Assembly (NCBI GenBank): GCA_951801655.1
Contig: CATONV010000015.1
Coordinates: forward strand, 1-41,207
Direction of reading: 5' to 3'
Length of the DNA stretch: 41,207 bases
DNA from: an uncultured Oscillospiraceae bacterium
Lineage (GTDB): Bacteria > Bacillota > Clostridia > Oscillospirales > Oscillospiraceae
This document shows, piece by piece, positions 1 through 7,389 of the stretch. Below the pieces are notes generated by a model. The model searched no databases, was not told the origin of the DNA, and saw nothing but the letters and a program-made list of their open reading frames with translations. How positions within the stretch are numbered: position 1 is the first letter of the stretch; each line of letters starts with the position of its first letter. A program made the translations under genes and the position numbers.

Positions 1-118
1 TGGTGGAGGCGCGGCTCCAGGTCTTCAGGACCTTCTTCTCGTTCTTTTTGTTCAGTTCGTCAACCCGCTTCAGCAGCTCAGGGGCGCAAAAGGGGCCTTT
101 TTTAACACTTCTGCTCAT
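1..118 (-). CDS. rpsS: 30S ribosomal protein S19 (partial)
   Basis: Ribosomal protein uS19 of the 30S head. Only the first 39 codons are in the window; the 3' end is cut off at base 1. The N-terminus [10 protein letters not shown] and the following basic segment ([20 protein letters not shown]) are the family signature. The ATG at 116-118 is preceded by an AGGAGG Shine-Dalgarno. It follows rplB by 16 nt, the standard S10-operon position, so it is co-transcribed with the genes above it. Confidence 0.95.
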   Translation of the reverse strand, partial: MSRSVKKGPFCAPELLKRVDELNKKNEKKVLKTWSRAST

Positions 119-134
119 CTTTTACACTCCCTCC

Positions 135-968
135 TTATTTGCTGTTGCGGCGCTTGACAATGAACTTGTCAGTGCGGTTCTTGGTCTTGCGGGTCTTGTA
201 GCCCAGGGCCGGCTTGCCCCAGGGGGTGACAGGGCCGGGACGGCCCACAGGACTCTTGCCTTCGCCGCCGCCGTGGGGGTGGTCATTGGGGTTCATGACG
301 CTGCCGCGGACGGTGGGCCGCCAGCCCATGTGGCGCTTGCGGCCGGCCTTGCCGATCTGGATGTTGGCCCAGTCGGTGTTGCCCACCTGGCCGATGGTGG
401 CCTTGCAGTTCTCCCGCACCAGACGCACCTCGCCGGAGGGCAGGCGAATCTGGGCCATACCGTTCTCCTTGGCCATCAGCTGGGCGGCCACGCCGGCGGC
501 GCGGACCAGCTGGGCCCCCTTACCGGGGTAGAGCTCAATGCAGTGGATGGTCTCGCCCATAGGAATGTTGGCGATGGGCAGGCAGTTGCCGGGCAGAATG
601 TCGGCGTTGGGGCCGGTCATGATCACGTGGCCCGCCTTCAGGCCGTTGGGGGCCAGAATATAGCGCTTCTCGCCGTCTTCATACTGAATCAGGGCGATGT
701 TGGCGGAGCGGTTGGGGTCGTACTGGAGATTCAGCACGGTGGCCTTGCCCTCTTTATCCCGCTTAAAGTCGATGATGCGGTACTTCTGCTTGTTGCCGCC
801 GCCGTGGTGGCGTACGGTGATGCGGCCGTAGCTGTTGCGGCCCGCGTGCTTCTTGAGCACCTCGGTAAGGGCGCGCTCGGGCTTGGCCTTTTTGTCGATC
901 CCCTCGAAGGCGGACACAGTCATGTGACGGCGGGAGGGGGTTGTGGGCTTATAAGTCTTGATCGCCAT
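135..968 (-). CDS. rplB: 50S ribosomal protein L2
   Basis: Ribosomal protein uL2, a primary 23S rRNA binder needed for subunit association and peptidyl-transferase activity. The product is 277 aa, the normal bacterial length. It begins [14 protein letters not shown] and carries the C-terminal signature around [15 protein letters not shown], including the conserved histidine of the family. The start is supported by a GGAGGAG site just upstream (the sequence there also contains GGAGATA at 973-979 on the minus strand). It lies 14 nt after rplW in canonical S10 order. Nothing unusual in the protein. Confidence 0.98.
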   Translation of the reverse strand: MAIKTYKPTTPSRRHMTVSAFEGIDKKAKPERALTEVLKKHAGRNSYGRITVRHHGGGNKQKYRIIDFKRDKEGKATVLNLQYDPNRSANIALIQYEDGEKRYILAPNGLKAGHVIMTGPNADILPGNCLPIANIPMGETIHCIELYPGKGAQLVRAAGVAAQLMAKENGMAQIRLPSGEVRLVRENCKATIGQVGNTDWANIQIGKAGRKRHMGWRPTVRGSVMNPNDHPHGGGEGKSPVGRPGPVTPWGKPALGYKTRKTKNRTDKFIVKRRNSK

Positions 969-982
969 TTTCTATCTCCTCC

Positions 983-1282
983 TTACACCATACCCTCGAA
1001 GAATTCGATGGACTTGGAGTCAGCGGTCAGGGTGACCATGGCCTTTTTCCAGCTGGGCCGGCGGCCGGCGGGACGGGCGCCCATGCGCTTCTCCTTCCCC
1101 TGCATGTTCAGGGTGTTCACCTTGGCCACCTTCACGCCGAAGATCTCCTCGATCGCCTTGGCGATCTCAATCTTGTTGGCGGTCTTGGCGACCTCAAAGG
1201 TGTAGCGCTTCATCTCGGTCTGCTCCATGGACTGCTCGGTGATGATGGGGCGCTTGATGATATCATAGGCAGTAGTGGCCAT
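983..1282 (-). CDS. rplW: 50S ribosomal protein L23
   Basis: Ribosomal protein uL23, located at the polypeptide exit tunnel where trigger factor and SRP dock. The 99-aa product has the usual length and features: the N-terminal [13 protein letters not shown] segment and the [21 protein letters not shown] motif, followed by the basic loop with [15 protein letters not shown]. The start codon overlaps the stop codon of rplD by one base (TAATG), indicating translational coupling. Confidence 0.97.
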   Translation of the reverse strand: MATTAYDIIKRPIITEQSMEQTEMKRYTFEVAKTANKIEIAKAIEEIFGVKVAKVNTLNMQGKEKRMGARPAGRRPSWKKAMVTLTADSKSIEFFEGMV

Positions 1283-1902
1283 TACGCATACACCTCCTCG
1301 ATGATAGCCAGGGCAGCCTTGTCGATGACCAGCTGCTTGGCGTTGACGATGTCGTAGACGCTGAGGACCTTGGCGGTGGTGGTGACCACGCCGGGAATGT
1401 TCCGGGCAGAGAGAACTACGTTCTTGTCCACCTCAGAGGTGATGACCATGGGCTTGCCGGCCTCCAGACTGTTGAGGAAGCTCTGCATGGTCTTTGTCTT
1501 CACCTCGTCCAGCTTCAGGCCGTCCACTACCAGCACATTGCCGGCGGCAGCCTTGGCGGACAGGGCAGACTTCAGGGCCAGCCGGCGGGCTTTCTTGTTC
1601 AGGCTGGTGCGGTAGCTGCGGGGCTTGGGGGCAAACACGATGCCGCCGTGAGTCCACTGGGGGGCCCGGGTGCTGCCCTGACGGGCGTGGCCGGTGCCCT
1701 TCTGGCGCCAGGGTTTCTTGCCGCCGCCGGAGACCTCAGCCCGGGTCAGGGCGCTCTGGGTGCCCTGACGGCAGTTGCCCAGGTGGTTCTTAACCGCCTC
1801 ATGGACCACGGCCTGGTTGGGCTCGATGCCGAAGATGGCCTCGGAGAGCTCGATCTCGCCGATCTGCTTACCGGCCATATCATAAAGGTTCGCTTTAGGC
1901 AT
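1282..1902 (-). CDS. rplD: 50S ribosomal protein L4
   Basis: Ribosomal protein uL4, which lines the exit tunnel; in some gammaproteobacteria it also represses its own S10 operon. The 206-aa product has the long basic tunnel loop ([18 protein letters not shown]) and the [18 protein letters not shown] helix. It lies 19 nt after rplC and overlaps the rplW start by one base. Whether L4 autoregulates this operon cannot be told from sequence, but two structured RNA segments upstream (the rpsJ leader and the rpsJ-rplC gap) are the places to look. Confidence 0.97.
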   Translation of the reverse strand: MPKANLYDMAGKQIGEIELSEAIFGIEPNQAVVHEAVKNHLGNCRQGTQSALTRAEVSGGGKKPWRQKGTGHARQGSTRAPQWTHGGIVFAPKPRSYRTSLNKKARRLALKSALSAKAAAGNVLVVDGLKLDEVKTKTMQSFLNSLEAGKPMVITSEVDKNVVLSARNIPGVVTTTAKVLSVYDIVNAKQLVIDKAALAIIEEVYA

Positions 1903-1921
1903 GACTCAATCTCTCCTTTCC

Positions 1922-2650
1922 TTACTTGTTGCGGGCGGAAGCCTTCTGCGGGTTGACACGGGCAGAAGCCTTCTGCGGGTTGACGCGACCGCCCTCGGTG
2001 GCGTGCTTCTCGATGAAGGTCTTAACGGTGTTCTTCAGATAGACCACGCCGCCCTTGGGGCCGGGAATGGCGCCCCGAACGGCGATAAGGCCCAGCTCCT
2101 CGTCCACCTGGACCACGTCCAGGTTCTGAACGGTGACCTGCACATTGCCCATCTGGCCGGCGCCGTCGCGGCCCTTGGCGATGTGGCCGGGGGTGGTGCC
2201 GGGGCCCAGAGAGCCCTGGTGGCGGTGGACAGGGCCGCCGCCGTGGGTGTTGCGCTTGACGGCCGCGCCGTGGCGCTTGACAACGCCCTGGAAGCCGTGG
2301 CCCTTGCTGGTGCCGGTCACGTCCACAAAGTCGCCGGCGGCGAAGACGTTGGCGGTGAGGACGTCGCCCACCTCGTACTTGGAGCAGTCCTTCAGCGGGA
2401 ACTCCTTGAGCACCTTCTTGAACTCGGTGAGGCCGGCCTTCTTCTGGTGGCCCAGCTCAGGCTTGGTGAGCCTGCGCTCGGCGGTCTCCTGGAAACCCAG
2501 CTGGATGGCCTCATAGCCGTCCTTCTCGGCGGTCTTCTTCTGCACCACGGTGCAGGGGCCGGCCTGGATCAGGGTGACGGGCACCACCCGGCCGGCTTCA
2601 TCGAAGATCTGGGTCATGCCGATCTTTTTGCCGATGATCGCTTTCTCCAT
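1922..2650 (-). CDS. rplC: 50S ribosomal protein L3 with a duplicated C-terminal tail
   Basis: Ribosomal protein uL3, one of the first proteins to bind 23S rRNA, reaching close to the peptidyl-transferase centre. The core is typical: MEKAIIGKKIGMTQIFDEAG at the start, the GTSKGHGFQGVVKRHG segment, and the W-loop region near HRHQGSLGPG. At 242 aa it is about 30 aa longer than most bacterial L3. The excess is a C-terminal tail in which VNPQKASAR occurs twice in tandem, encoded by a 27-bp direct repeat (1935-1988). The ATG has a strong AGGAGG site. It is separated from rpsJ by an unusually long 273-nt gap. Confidence 0.97.
   Translation of the reverse strand: MEKAIIGKKIGMTQIFDEAGRVVPVTLIQAGPCTVVQKKTAEKDGYEAIQLGFQETAERRLTKPELGHQKKAGLTEFKKVLKEFPLKDCSKYEVGDVLTANVFAAGDFVDVTGTSKGHGFQGVVKRHGAAVKRNTHGGGPVHRHQGSLGPGTTPGHIAKGRDGAGQMGNVQVTVQNLDVVQVDEELGLIAVRGAIPGPKGGVVYLKNTVKTFIEKHATEGGRVNPQKASARVNPQKASARNK
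1935..1988. repeat. 27-bp tandem duplication in the 3' end of rplC
   Basis: Two adjacent 27-bp units, 1935-1961 and 1962-1988, differ at only three positions and keep the reading frame. They encode the nine residues VNPQKASAR twice at the end of L3. The third-codon type differences suggest the duplication is not extremely recent. Confidence 0.9.
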
Positions 2651-2923
2651 GGGGATATTTCCTCCTATAAAGGTTATTGGTCAGCGGAGTTGGCTCCCAT
2701 TGGGCTGGGACCATTGCTCCGGTGACTTGACCCGCCTGTCTCTATATGGGCGACAGGCAGCGGGTACACAGGGTGGGTGCTGTTGTCACGCCTCGGTTCC
2801 CTCGCGGCCAGGTCGATAGCTTCTCCGCCTCCAGGCAAACCCATCCGGGGCCTTCGGCCCCTCCTTGGGCTTTGCCCTGCTCTCCGGCGCTATCTCCCCT
2901 GCTCGGGAATTCGGCGCTTCTGC
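2651..2923 (-). promoter_or_regulatory. Structured gap between rpsJ and rplC (possible r-protein leader)
   Basis: No gene fits this 273-nt stretch, although S10-operon genes are normally a few tens of bases apart. It holds at least three inverted repeats: GGGGCC/GGCCCC around a 3-nt loop (2847-2861), GCCTGTC/GACAGGC around an 11-nt loop (2734-2758), and a nested pair just before the rplC start, with outer arms CGGAG/CTCCG (2685-2689, 2717-2721) and inner arms TCCCA/TGGGA (2695-2699, 2706-2710). The nested element sits directly above the rplC ribosome binding site, where it could act as a translational or attenuation control. No promoter or U-tract was identified, so function is inference. Confidence 0.5.
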
Positions 2924-3238
2924 TTACAGCTTAATCTCGATCTCCACGCCGGCAGGCAGTTCCAGTCTCATCAGGGCCTCCACCGTCTTGGGGGAAGGCT
3001 TGACCACGTCGATGAGGCGCTTGTGGATGCGGCGCTCAAACTGCTCGCGGCTGTCCTTGTACTTGTGGACGGCCCGCAGGATGGTGACCACTTCCTTCTT
3101 GGTGGGCAGGGGAATGGGACCGGAGACATTGGCGCCGGTGCGCTTGGCGGTCTCCACGATCTTCTCGGCGCTCTGGTCGATGAGCTGATGGTCATAGGCC
3201 TTGAGGCGGATGCGGATCATTTCTTTCTGAGCTGCCAT
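2924..3238 (-). CDS. rpsJ: 30S ribosomal protein S10
   Basis: Ribosomal protein uS10, also NusE, a component of transcription antitermination complexes. The 104-aa product starting [18 protein letters not shown] contains the whole family fold, including the [24 protein letters not shown] loop. The ATG at 3236-3238 is chosen because AAGGAGGAAACAACC lies immediately upstream; an in-frame start eight codons earlier would place that Shine-Dalgarno inside the gene. It is the first gene of the operon, behind a promoter at 3511-3539 and a leader with an intrinsic terminator. Confidence 0.97.
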   Translation of the reverse strand: MAAQKEMIRIRLKAYDHQLIDQSAEKIVETAKRTGANVSGPIPLPTKKEVVTILRAVHKYKDSREQFERRIHKRLIDVVKPSPKTVEALMRLELPAGVEIEIKL

Positions 3239-3504
3239 TGGTTGTTTCCTCCTTAGATTCATACGAAGTGATTTTCTTGTCCCTCGCTCCGTACGGTGAG
3301 AGTCCCTTCATTTCCACGCTTTCGTGCGTATCATTCCAGACCGCGAAAAAACCGGCGCAAGACAGGCCGGTTTTCTCCGGGCCGGGCGATATACGCCGCG
3401 GCACGAAGCTCTCAGCCGCCCGATCAAACGGACATACTCCGCGGAAGTTACCTCATTTTATGAGCAATCTCCCGCATCATCGCAGACTGCGCCCTTTCAG
3501 ACGC
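3239..3504 (-). promoter_or_regulatory. S10 operon leader RNA
   Basis: About 265 nt separate the predicted transcription start (near 3504) from the rpsJ ATG. The leader includes an intrinsic-terminator-like hairpin at 3346-3374 followed by a U-run, roughly midway, so much of the transcription could stop before rpsJ. It has no convincing open reading frame. This arrangement implies attenuation; the ligand (an r-protein or other factor) is unknown. Confidence 0.55.
3346..3374 (-). terminator. Intrinsic terminator/attenuator in the S10 leader
   Basis: Read on the minus strand, ACCGGC and GCCGGT arms enclose a 9-nt loop and are followed at once by six T residues. It lies inside the rpsJ leader, downstream of the operon promoter and upstream of the gene, so it is best read as an attenuator rather than an end-of-operon terminator. 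Confidence 0.75.
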
Positions 3505-3510
3505 CCCGTT

Positions 3511-3539
3511 ATCATACAACACCCGTCCGTGTGTGTCAA
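3511..3539 (-). promoter_or_regulatory. Consensus sigma-A promoter of the S10 operon
   Basis: TTGACA (minus strand, 3534-3539) and TATGAT (3511-3516) are separated by exactly 17 bp. This near-perfect promoter fits a strongly expressed ribosomal protein operon. Confidence 0.88.
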
Positions 3540-3621
3540 GGGTTTTTTGAAAAAAATTTTGGCGGATTTCCCTGGATTCTCCCCGTGTCCTTTGTCCATT
3601 TTGCGCTGCTCTGCCGCTTAC

Positions 3622-3715
3622 GGCAACGGGCCCCGGCTTTTAGCCGGGGCCCGTTGCCTGTGTGTGTTGTAAAAGGAGAGGGAGAAATGGGAGATACATG
3701 TTGTAGCCTTGCTAC
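3622..3715 (-). ncRNA. Predicted small RNA, copy A
   Basis: A predicted ~94-nt RNA. From the -10 box at 3722-3727 transcription should start near 3715 at GTAG. The RNA opens with a 5-bp hairpin (GTAGC/GCTAC, loop AAG), continues with a C/U-rich, probably unpaired stretch that contains ATGTATCTCC, TTTCTCCC and CTCTCCTTTT, then ACAACACACACAGG, and ends in a perfect 17-bp stem with a 3-nt loop (3622-3638/3642-3658). It aligns along its whole length and through its promoter with copy B at 12704-12795. Differences between copies are indels of 1-2 nt, totalling 7 in the C/U-rich part, so a conserved peptide is unlikely. The U-tract after the stem is poor. Role inferred: antisense control of translation initiation. 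Confidence 0.75.
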
Positions 3716-3721
3716 AGTGTT

Positions 3722-3775
3722 ATCATAAAATACAAATGCGGCGATTTCGTGACATCTCCGTGAACTTTTTGTAAA
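3722..3775 (-). promoter_or_regulatory. Activator-type promoter of small RNA A with 11-bp direct repeats
   Basis: Read on the minus strand: TTTAC (3771-3775), TTCAC (3760-3764) and GTCAC (3749-3753), each exactly 11 bp apart, then 21 bp to the -10 TATGAT (3722-3727). No -35 hexamer is present at the right distance, which suggests dependence on an OmpR/PhoB-family activator. PhoB, WalR and CiaR boxes all use direct repeats with about one helical turn spacing; the exact family cannot be told. The first repeat abuts the stop codon of the upstream gene. Confidence 0.72.
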
Positions 3776-3781
3776 TTCCCC

Positions 3782-4027
3782 CTATGACTCTGTGCCCAGG
3801 GTCTGAATCAGCAGATTGCGCAGAGAGATGGCGCTCTGCCGGTTCATCACAATGGAGGCCACAGTATCAGCGGCGGGGGTAGCCACGTTTTCGATTCCCC
3901 CTTGGGAATTGACGGTAATGGCGTTCTCCATATATTTATAGGAAATATCCAGGGTGACCTCTAGCAGGTTCCCCTCCTTGTCGGACACCTTGCGCAGTCC
4001 AAAAGCGTTGGCGTATTCCGGTCTCAT
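3782..4027 (-). CDS. Small protein of unknown function
   Basis: An 81-aa acidic-to-neutral protein that I do not recognise. It starts MRPEYANAFGLRKVSDKEG, has no signal peptide, transmembrane segment or cysteine, and its middle (VTLDISYKYMENAITVNSQGG) reads like beta strands followed by a helical C-terminus. The ATG has a good AAAGGAG site 9 nt upstream. It lies 19 nt after the NUDIX gene and is the last gene of the minus-strand block that begins with the response regulator at 8082. Its stop codon is six bases from the repeat box driving small RNA A. Confidence 0.7.
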   Translation of the reverse strand: MRPEYANAFGLRKVSDKEGNLLEVTLDISYKYMENAITVNSQGGIENVATPAADTVASIVMNRQSAISLRNLLIQTLGTES

Positions 4028-4046
4028 GGTTCCAGTCTCCTTTCCA

Positions 4047-4514
4047 TTATTTTATCCGCGTTCCATTCAGCACCGCTTCCGCCAGCCGCTCCCCCTGGTA
4101 GCACACCTTCAGAGAGAAAAAAGGGACGTCTTTCCAAATCAGATCCAGAAAGATGGCGTCTCCCTCCCAGTGTGGGATCTCCAGCAGCTTCTCCCGGGGG
4201 AGCCACTCCAGCACTCCCTCGTCGCACTCTTTCAGTGTCCCGGTAAAGCTGTCGGCGGTAAACAGGTGCATGTATTCGGTGGGCCAGCGGTCGGAGACAA
4301 AGGTGACAATCCCTCGATACCGGTAATCAGTAAGAGTCAGGCCTGTCTCCTCCTCCGCCTCCCGGAGAAGGCAATCCTCGGGGCTCTCCTTGTCCAGAAA
4401 TTTCCCTCCGACGCCGATCCACTTGTCCCTGTTCAGGTCGTTTTCCTTTTTGATCCGGTGGAGCATCAGATATTCCTCTCCCCGGCGAATATAGCAAAGT
4501 GTTGTGTTTATCAT
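4047..4514 (-). CDS. NUDIX hydrolase (MutT-like)
   Basis: A 155-aa NUDIX-fold hydrolase, expected to cleave a nucleoside diphosphate linked to another group, for instance 8-oxo-dGTP. The NUDIX box is complete: GGKFLDKESPEDCLLREAEE followed by ETGL, matching G-x5-E-x7-REUXEEXGU, so the Mg-binding glutamates are intact. The C-terminal part, with LPREKLLEIPHWEGD, resembles MutT-type 8-oxo-dGTP diphosphatases. Its ATG overlaps the HtrA stop by four bases (ATGA), so it is translationally coupled to a stress protease. The substrate is not determinable from sequence. Confidence 0.9.
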   Translation of the reverse strand: MINTTLCYIRRGEEYLMLHRIKKENDLNRDKWIGVGGKFLDKESPEDCLLREAEEETGLTLTDYRYRGIVTFVSDRWPTEYMHLFTADSFTGTLKECDEGVLEWLPREKLLEIPHWEGDAIFLDLIWKDVPFFSLKVCYQGERLAEAVLNGTRIK

Positions 4515-5740
4515 GGTTCAACCAGCTCCACATCTACGGTAAATCTCTCTCCGTTCCGCAGGCAGGTGAGGGTCACCGTGTCTCCCGCGCCCAGCTCCAG
4601 CTTCAGCCGGGTCAGATCCTGAATCCCGGTGACAGGCTGGCCGTCGGCCTCTAAAATAATATCGCCGGGCCGCAGGCCCTTGGTCCAGGCGTCACTTTCC
4701 TTCTCCACCTCCACCAGCTCCAGGCCGCCGACTTCGGGCACCATGGTGCTGACCTTGAAGCCGAAAATTCCCGCTCTGACCTCCTCCCCGGCAATCAGCC
4801 GGTCAGCCACGTACTTCACCCGCCGGGAGGGAATGGCAAAGCCCAGGCTCTCGGCGGAGCCGTCCTCGGTCACAATTTTAATGGTGTTGATCCCGATGAC
4901 TTGGCCGTACTGGTTGAGCAGGGGGCCTCCGGAGTTGCCGAAGTTGATGGCGGCGCTGGTCTGAATCAGCACCATGGTAATGCCGTCCACCTCAACCGAC
5001 CGGTCCAGAGCGGAGACGATGCCATCGGTAAAGGTGGCCCGGTAGCCCAGAGAGTCCCCCAGGGCGGCCACCGGCTCGCCGATGCGCAGGCTGTTGGAGT
5101 CGCCGAAGCGGGCCGGGGTAAGCCCTTCCGCCGCCACCTTCAGCACGGCGATATCCTCTACCGCGTCAAAGCCCACCAGGCTTGCCGGCAGGATGCGGTT
5201 GCTGGGGAGGGTCACCCGCACCTCCTCCGCCCCGGCTACCACGTGGGCATTGGTAATGATATACCCGTCCTCTGTCAGCACCACGCCGCTGCCTGAGCTC
5301 CCGTGCCCCCCGGCTGACAGGGAGTCAATGGACACCGCCGAGGGCAGGGCCTGGTCGTATATCTGGGTATAGGTCAGCGCGCTTCCCTGGGCGGGAAGGA
5401 GGGACACCGTCACCCCCGTCCCCGTCTCCACTCTGGGTATGGCAGGAGGCGTGTCGTCCAGCACCGTGTCCTGAACCTCTCCCCGATAGGGCGCCTCCCA
5501 GTTTCGAATGGCCGCCTTACCGGAAAAGTACTGCTCCAGAAGGGCCGTCGCCAGGCAGATCACACAGATCAGGGTCACCAACCCCATAAACCAGGGCCAC
5601 CTGTTCCTCCGCCTGGGGCGAAGCACCGGACACTCAGCGGCCCGGCCCGTCGGGATCCGGACAGCCGGCGGCGGCGGGAACGCCTGGCCAGGCCTCTCCC
5701 AGCAGCCGCCCTGCCACAGGTCGTCGTTTCGGTTGTCCAT
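4511..5740 (-). CDS. HtrA/DegP-like membrane-anchored serine protease with PDZ domain
   Basis: A 409-aa trypsin-like protease of extracytoplasmic quality control. Order: basic, proline-rich cytoplasmic N-terminus (1-48), one transmembrane segment (about 50-68), linker, protease domain with the triad His166 (TNAHVV), Asp196 (VEDIAVL) and Ser270 (NFGNSGGP), and a C-terminal PDZ domain (about 315-405, with RPGDIILEADG). The ATG at 5738-5740 is chosen for the GGGAGG site 8 nt upstream; longer in-frame starts would run into a GC-rich repeat. It lies downstream of a two-component system on the same strand, like htrA genes controlled by CssRS or CiaRH, and overlaps the NUDIX gene. Confidence 0.95.
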   Translation of the reverse strand: MDNRNDDLWQGGCWERPGQAFPPPPAVRIPTGRAAECPVLRPRRRNRWPWFMGLVTLICVICLATALLEQYFSGKAAIRNWEAPYRGEVQDTVLDDTPPAIPRVETGTGVTVSLLPAQGSALTYTQIYDQALPSAVSIDSLSAGGHGSSGSGVVLTEDGYIITNAHVVAGAEEVRVTLPSNRILPASLVGFDAVEDIAVLKVAAEGLTPARFGDSNSLRIGEPVAALGDSLGYRATFTDGIVSALDRSVEVDGITMVLIQTSAAINFGNSGGPLLNQYGQVIGINTIKIVTEDGSAESLGFAIPSRRVKYVADRLIAGEEVRAGIFGFKVSTMVPEVGGLELVEVEKESDAWTKGLRPGDIILEADGQPVTGIQDLTRLKLELGAGDTVTLTCLRNGERFTVDVELVEP

Positions 5741-5768
5741 AGCAGCACCTCCCATCGAAAATAGACGT

Positions 5769-5831
5769 GTAGGGGGCGGCCTCCGCGCCGCCCCGTAGGG
5801 GGACACGGGGCGGGACAAAGTCCGCCCCTAC
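5769..5831. repeat. GC-rich palindromic intergenic repeat (GTAGGGGC type), R1
   Basis: Between the kinase and htrA lies a composite of imperfect palindromes beginning and ending with GTAGGGG/CCCCTAC. One part pairs GGGGGCGGC with GCCGCCCC, another pairs GGGGCGGGA with TCCGCCCC. Related pieces occur at 7312-7341, 25160-25183 and 33191-33214, all intergenic, so this is a dispersed repeat family rather than a terminator. Confidence 0.6.
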
Positions 5832-5836
5832 TGTTT

Positions 5837-7285
5837 TCACGCCAGAGTCAAGGTAAAGTGGAACTGGGTTACCCCATCCTCGCTGGTCACGTTGATGCTC
5901 TCCTTCAGGTTTCCCAAAATAGTCTTGACTATATACAGGCCCAGTCCCACGCCCTCCCTGTCCATGGAGCGGGAGTAATCCGCCTTGTGGAACCTCTCAA
6001 AGAGAAGAGGCAGCTCTTCCGGCGGGATAGTGGCCCCCAGGTTTCGGATCACCACCTGGGCTTTTCCGTCCTTTTTGGTAATCTGAACGGTGATGGCGGT
6101 GCCCGGCGCGGCGAATTTGGCCGCGTTGTCCAGCAGGTTGTAGCACACCTGTGTAATGGAGTCCGGATCGCCCCACACCATCAGCTTGTCCTCGGGCATC
6201 TGCACGTCCACGTCCAGCTGCCGGTCCGTAATTTTCGTCTCCAGGCTGATCAGCACCCTGGACATCACCTCGGTGAGGTCAAAGGTTTCCTGGGCAGTCA
6301 CGGTACTCTCCGCCAGAGCGTTGAGGCGGCTGAGGTCCAGCATCCGCCGCACCAGGCGGCTAAGGCGCCGGGTCTCCGACACCACAATCTCCAGCGACTC
6401 TCTCTCCCTCTCCGGAGGAATGGTGCCGTCCAGAATCCCCTCGGCAAAGCCGGCAATGGTGGTCATGGGAGTTTTCAGCTCATGGGAGACATTTGCGATA
6501 AATTCCGAGCGTTGGCTCTCCACCTTCTCCAGGGAGTTGGCCATGGAGTTAAATGCCTCGGCCAGGGCACTCACCTCGTCGCACCGGTCCTCATAGCCGG
6601 TGACCCGGATGTCAAACTCCCCCTGTCCAAACTTTCGGGCCGCCTCGGCCATCTCATTGAGGGGGCGGGTCTGGTAGGCGGAGGTGAGGGTACTGGCAAT
6701 CACAGAGATCAGAAATACCACCACGGCGGAGAAAAAGAAAATGGTAGCGGTGGACGACCACATCTCGCTCAGGTTAGAGGCGCTGGCCGCCACCAGAACC
6801 ATCCCCTGGGTAACGGTCACCGGGCCGATCTGGTTGGTCACAGGCAGGGCGGAGGTGTAGCGTCTCTCGGAGTAGCGTCCGCCCAGACTGGTCATGCCGC
6901 TGTAAAATCCCACATTCTCGTCCATCACCTGGGCGACAATATCCTCTGGGAGCTGTTCATCCTCCTGGGTGTAGAACTGTCTGCCGTCGGTGGAGAACAG
7001 GATTTTCCCGCTGCTGTCGGCCACAATAATGTGAGAGTTGGAGATCATGGCGATGGAAGCCATGTAGCTGCTGTAGAACTCGTCCTGCACCTCCAGGGTG
7101 AGGTAGCGCCGGTAGTAGGTGGAGGTAAAGCTGGCAATATAGCCCGCGTTTCGAATCACCGAGTCCCGTGTCTCCCCAATGATATACCGGTAGGACAACA
7201 GCATAAAGGCCCCGGCCAGCAGCGTGAAGGAGAGCAGCATAATACTCACCATCATGGTCAGCTGGCGGCGGTAGAGGGAACGCAT
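5837..7285 (-). CDS. Membrane sensor histidine kinase
   Basis: A 482-aa sensor kinase. Order: TM1 (about 10-32), extracytoplasmic sensor domain (33-178), TM2 (about 180-203), HAMP (204-257), HisKA with phospho-acceptor His268 in NVSHELKTPMT, and a HATPase with N-box NLLDNAAKF (383-391) and G2 box GVGLGL (445-450). There is no PAS domain. The G1 region reads NLGAT (415-419) where canonical kinases have DxGxG; a similar Asn variant occurs in some clostridial kinases. The ATG has an AGGAGGTG site. It follows the PhoB-type regulator by 104 nt, so the two should be co-transcribed and form a pair. The stimulus is unknown; the htrA neighbour suggests envelope stress. Confidence 0.93.
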   Translation of the reverse strand: MRSLYRRQLTMMVSIMLLSFTLLAGAFMLLSYRYIIGETRDSVIRNAGYIASFTSTYYRRYLTLEVQDEFYSSYMASIAMISNSHIIVADSSGKILFSTDGRQFYTQEDEQLPEDIVAQVMDENVGFYSGMTSLGGRYSERRYTSALPVTNQIGPVTVTQGMVLVAASASNLSEMWSSTATIFFFSAVVVFLISVIASTLTSAYQTRPLNEMAEAARKFGQGEFDIRVTGYEDRCDEVSALAEAFNSMANSLEKVESQRSEFIANVSHELKTPMTTIAGFAEGILDGTIPPERERESLEIVVSETRRLSRLVRRMLDLSRLNALAESTVTAQETFDLTEVMSRVLISLETKITDRQLDVDVQMPEDKLMVWGDPDSITQVCYNLLDNAAKFAAPGTAITVQITKKDGKAQVVIRNLGATIPPEELPLLFERFHKADYSRSMDREGVGLGLYIVKTILGNLKESINVTSEDGVTQFHFTLTLA

Positions 7286-7311
7286 TTGGCTTCACCTCCT
7301 GAGAAAATACT

Positions 7312-7341
7312 TGTAGGGGCCGACGACCTCGGCGGCCCGCC
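7312..7341. repeat. GTAGGGGC-type intergenic repeat, R2
   Basis: A short GC-rich imperfect palindrome (TGTAGGGGCCGACG ... CGGCGGCCC) in the gap between response regulator and kinase. It shares its first nine bases with R1 and R3. No U-tract follows on either strand. Confidence 0.45.
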
Positions 7342-7389
7342 TGTTAAAGCTGCGGTGTTGGCTGAAACGTCTCGCCCTGGGCGCAGATC

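Noticed and set aside
3622-3715. Small RNA A/B as short protein-coding genes starting at the shared ATGTATCTCC
   Set aside because: The two copies differ by indels of 1-2 nt in this part (7 in total), giving different frames, and neither ATG has a Shine-Dalgarno site. Predicted peptides do not resemble each other beyond the first residues.
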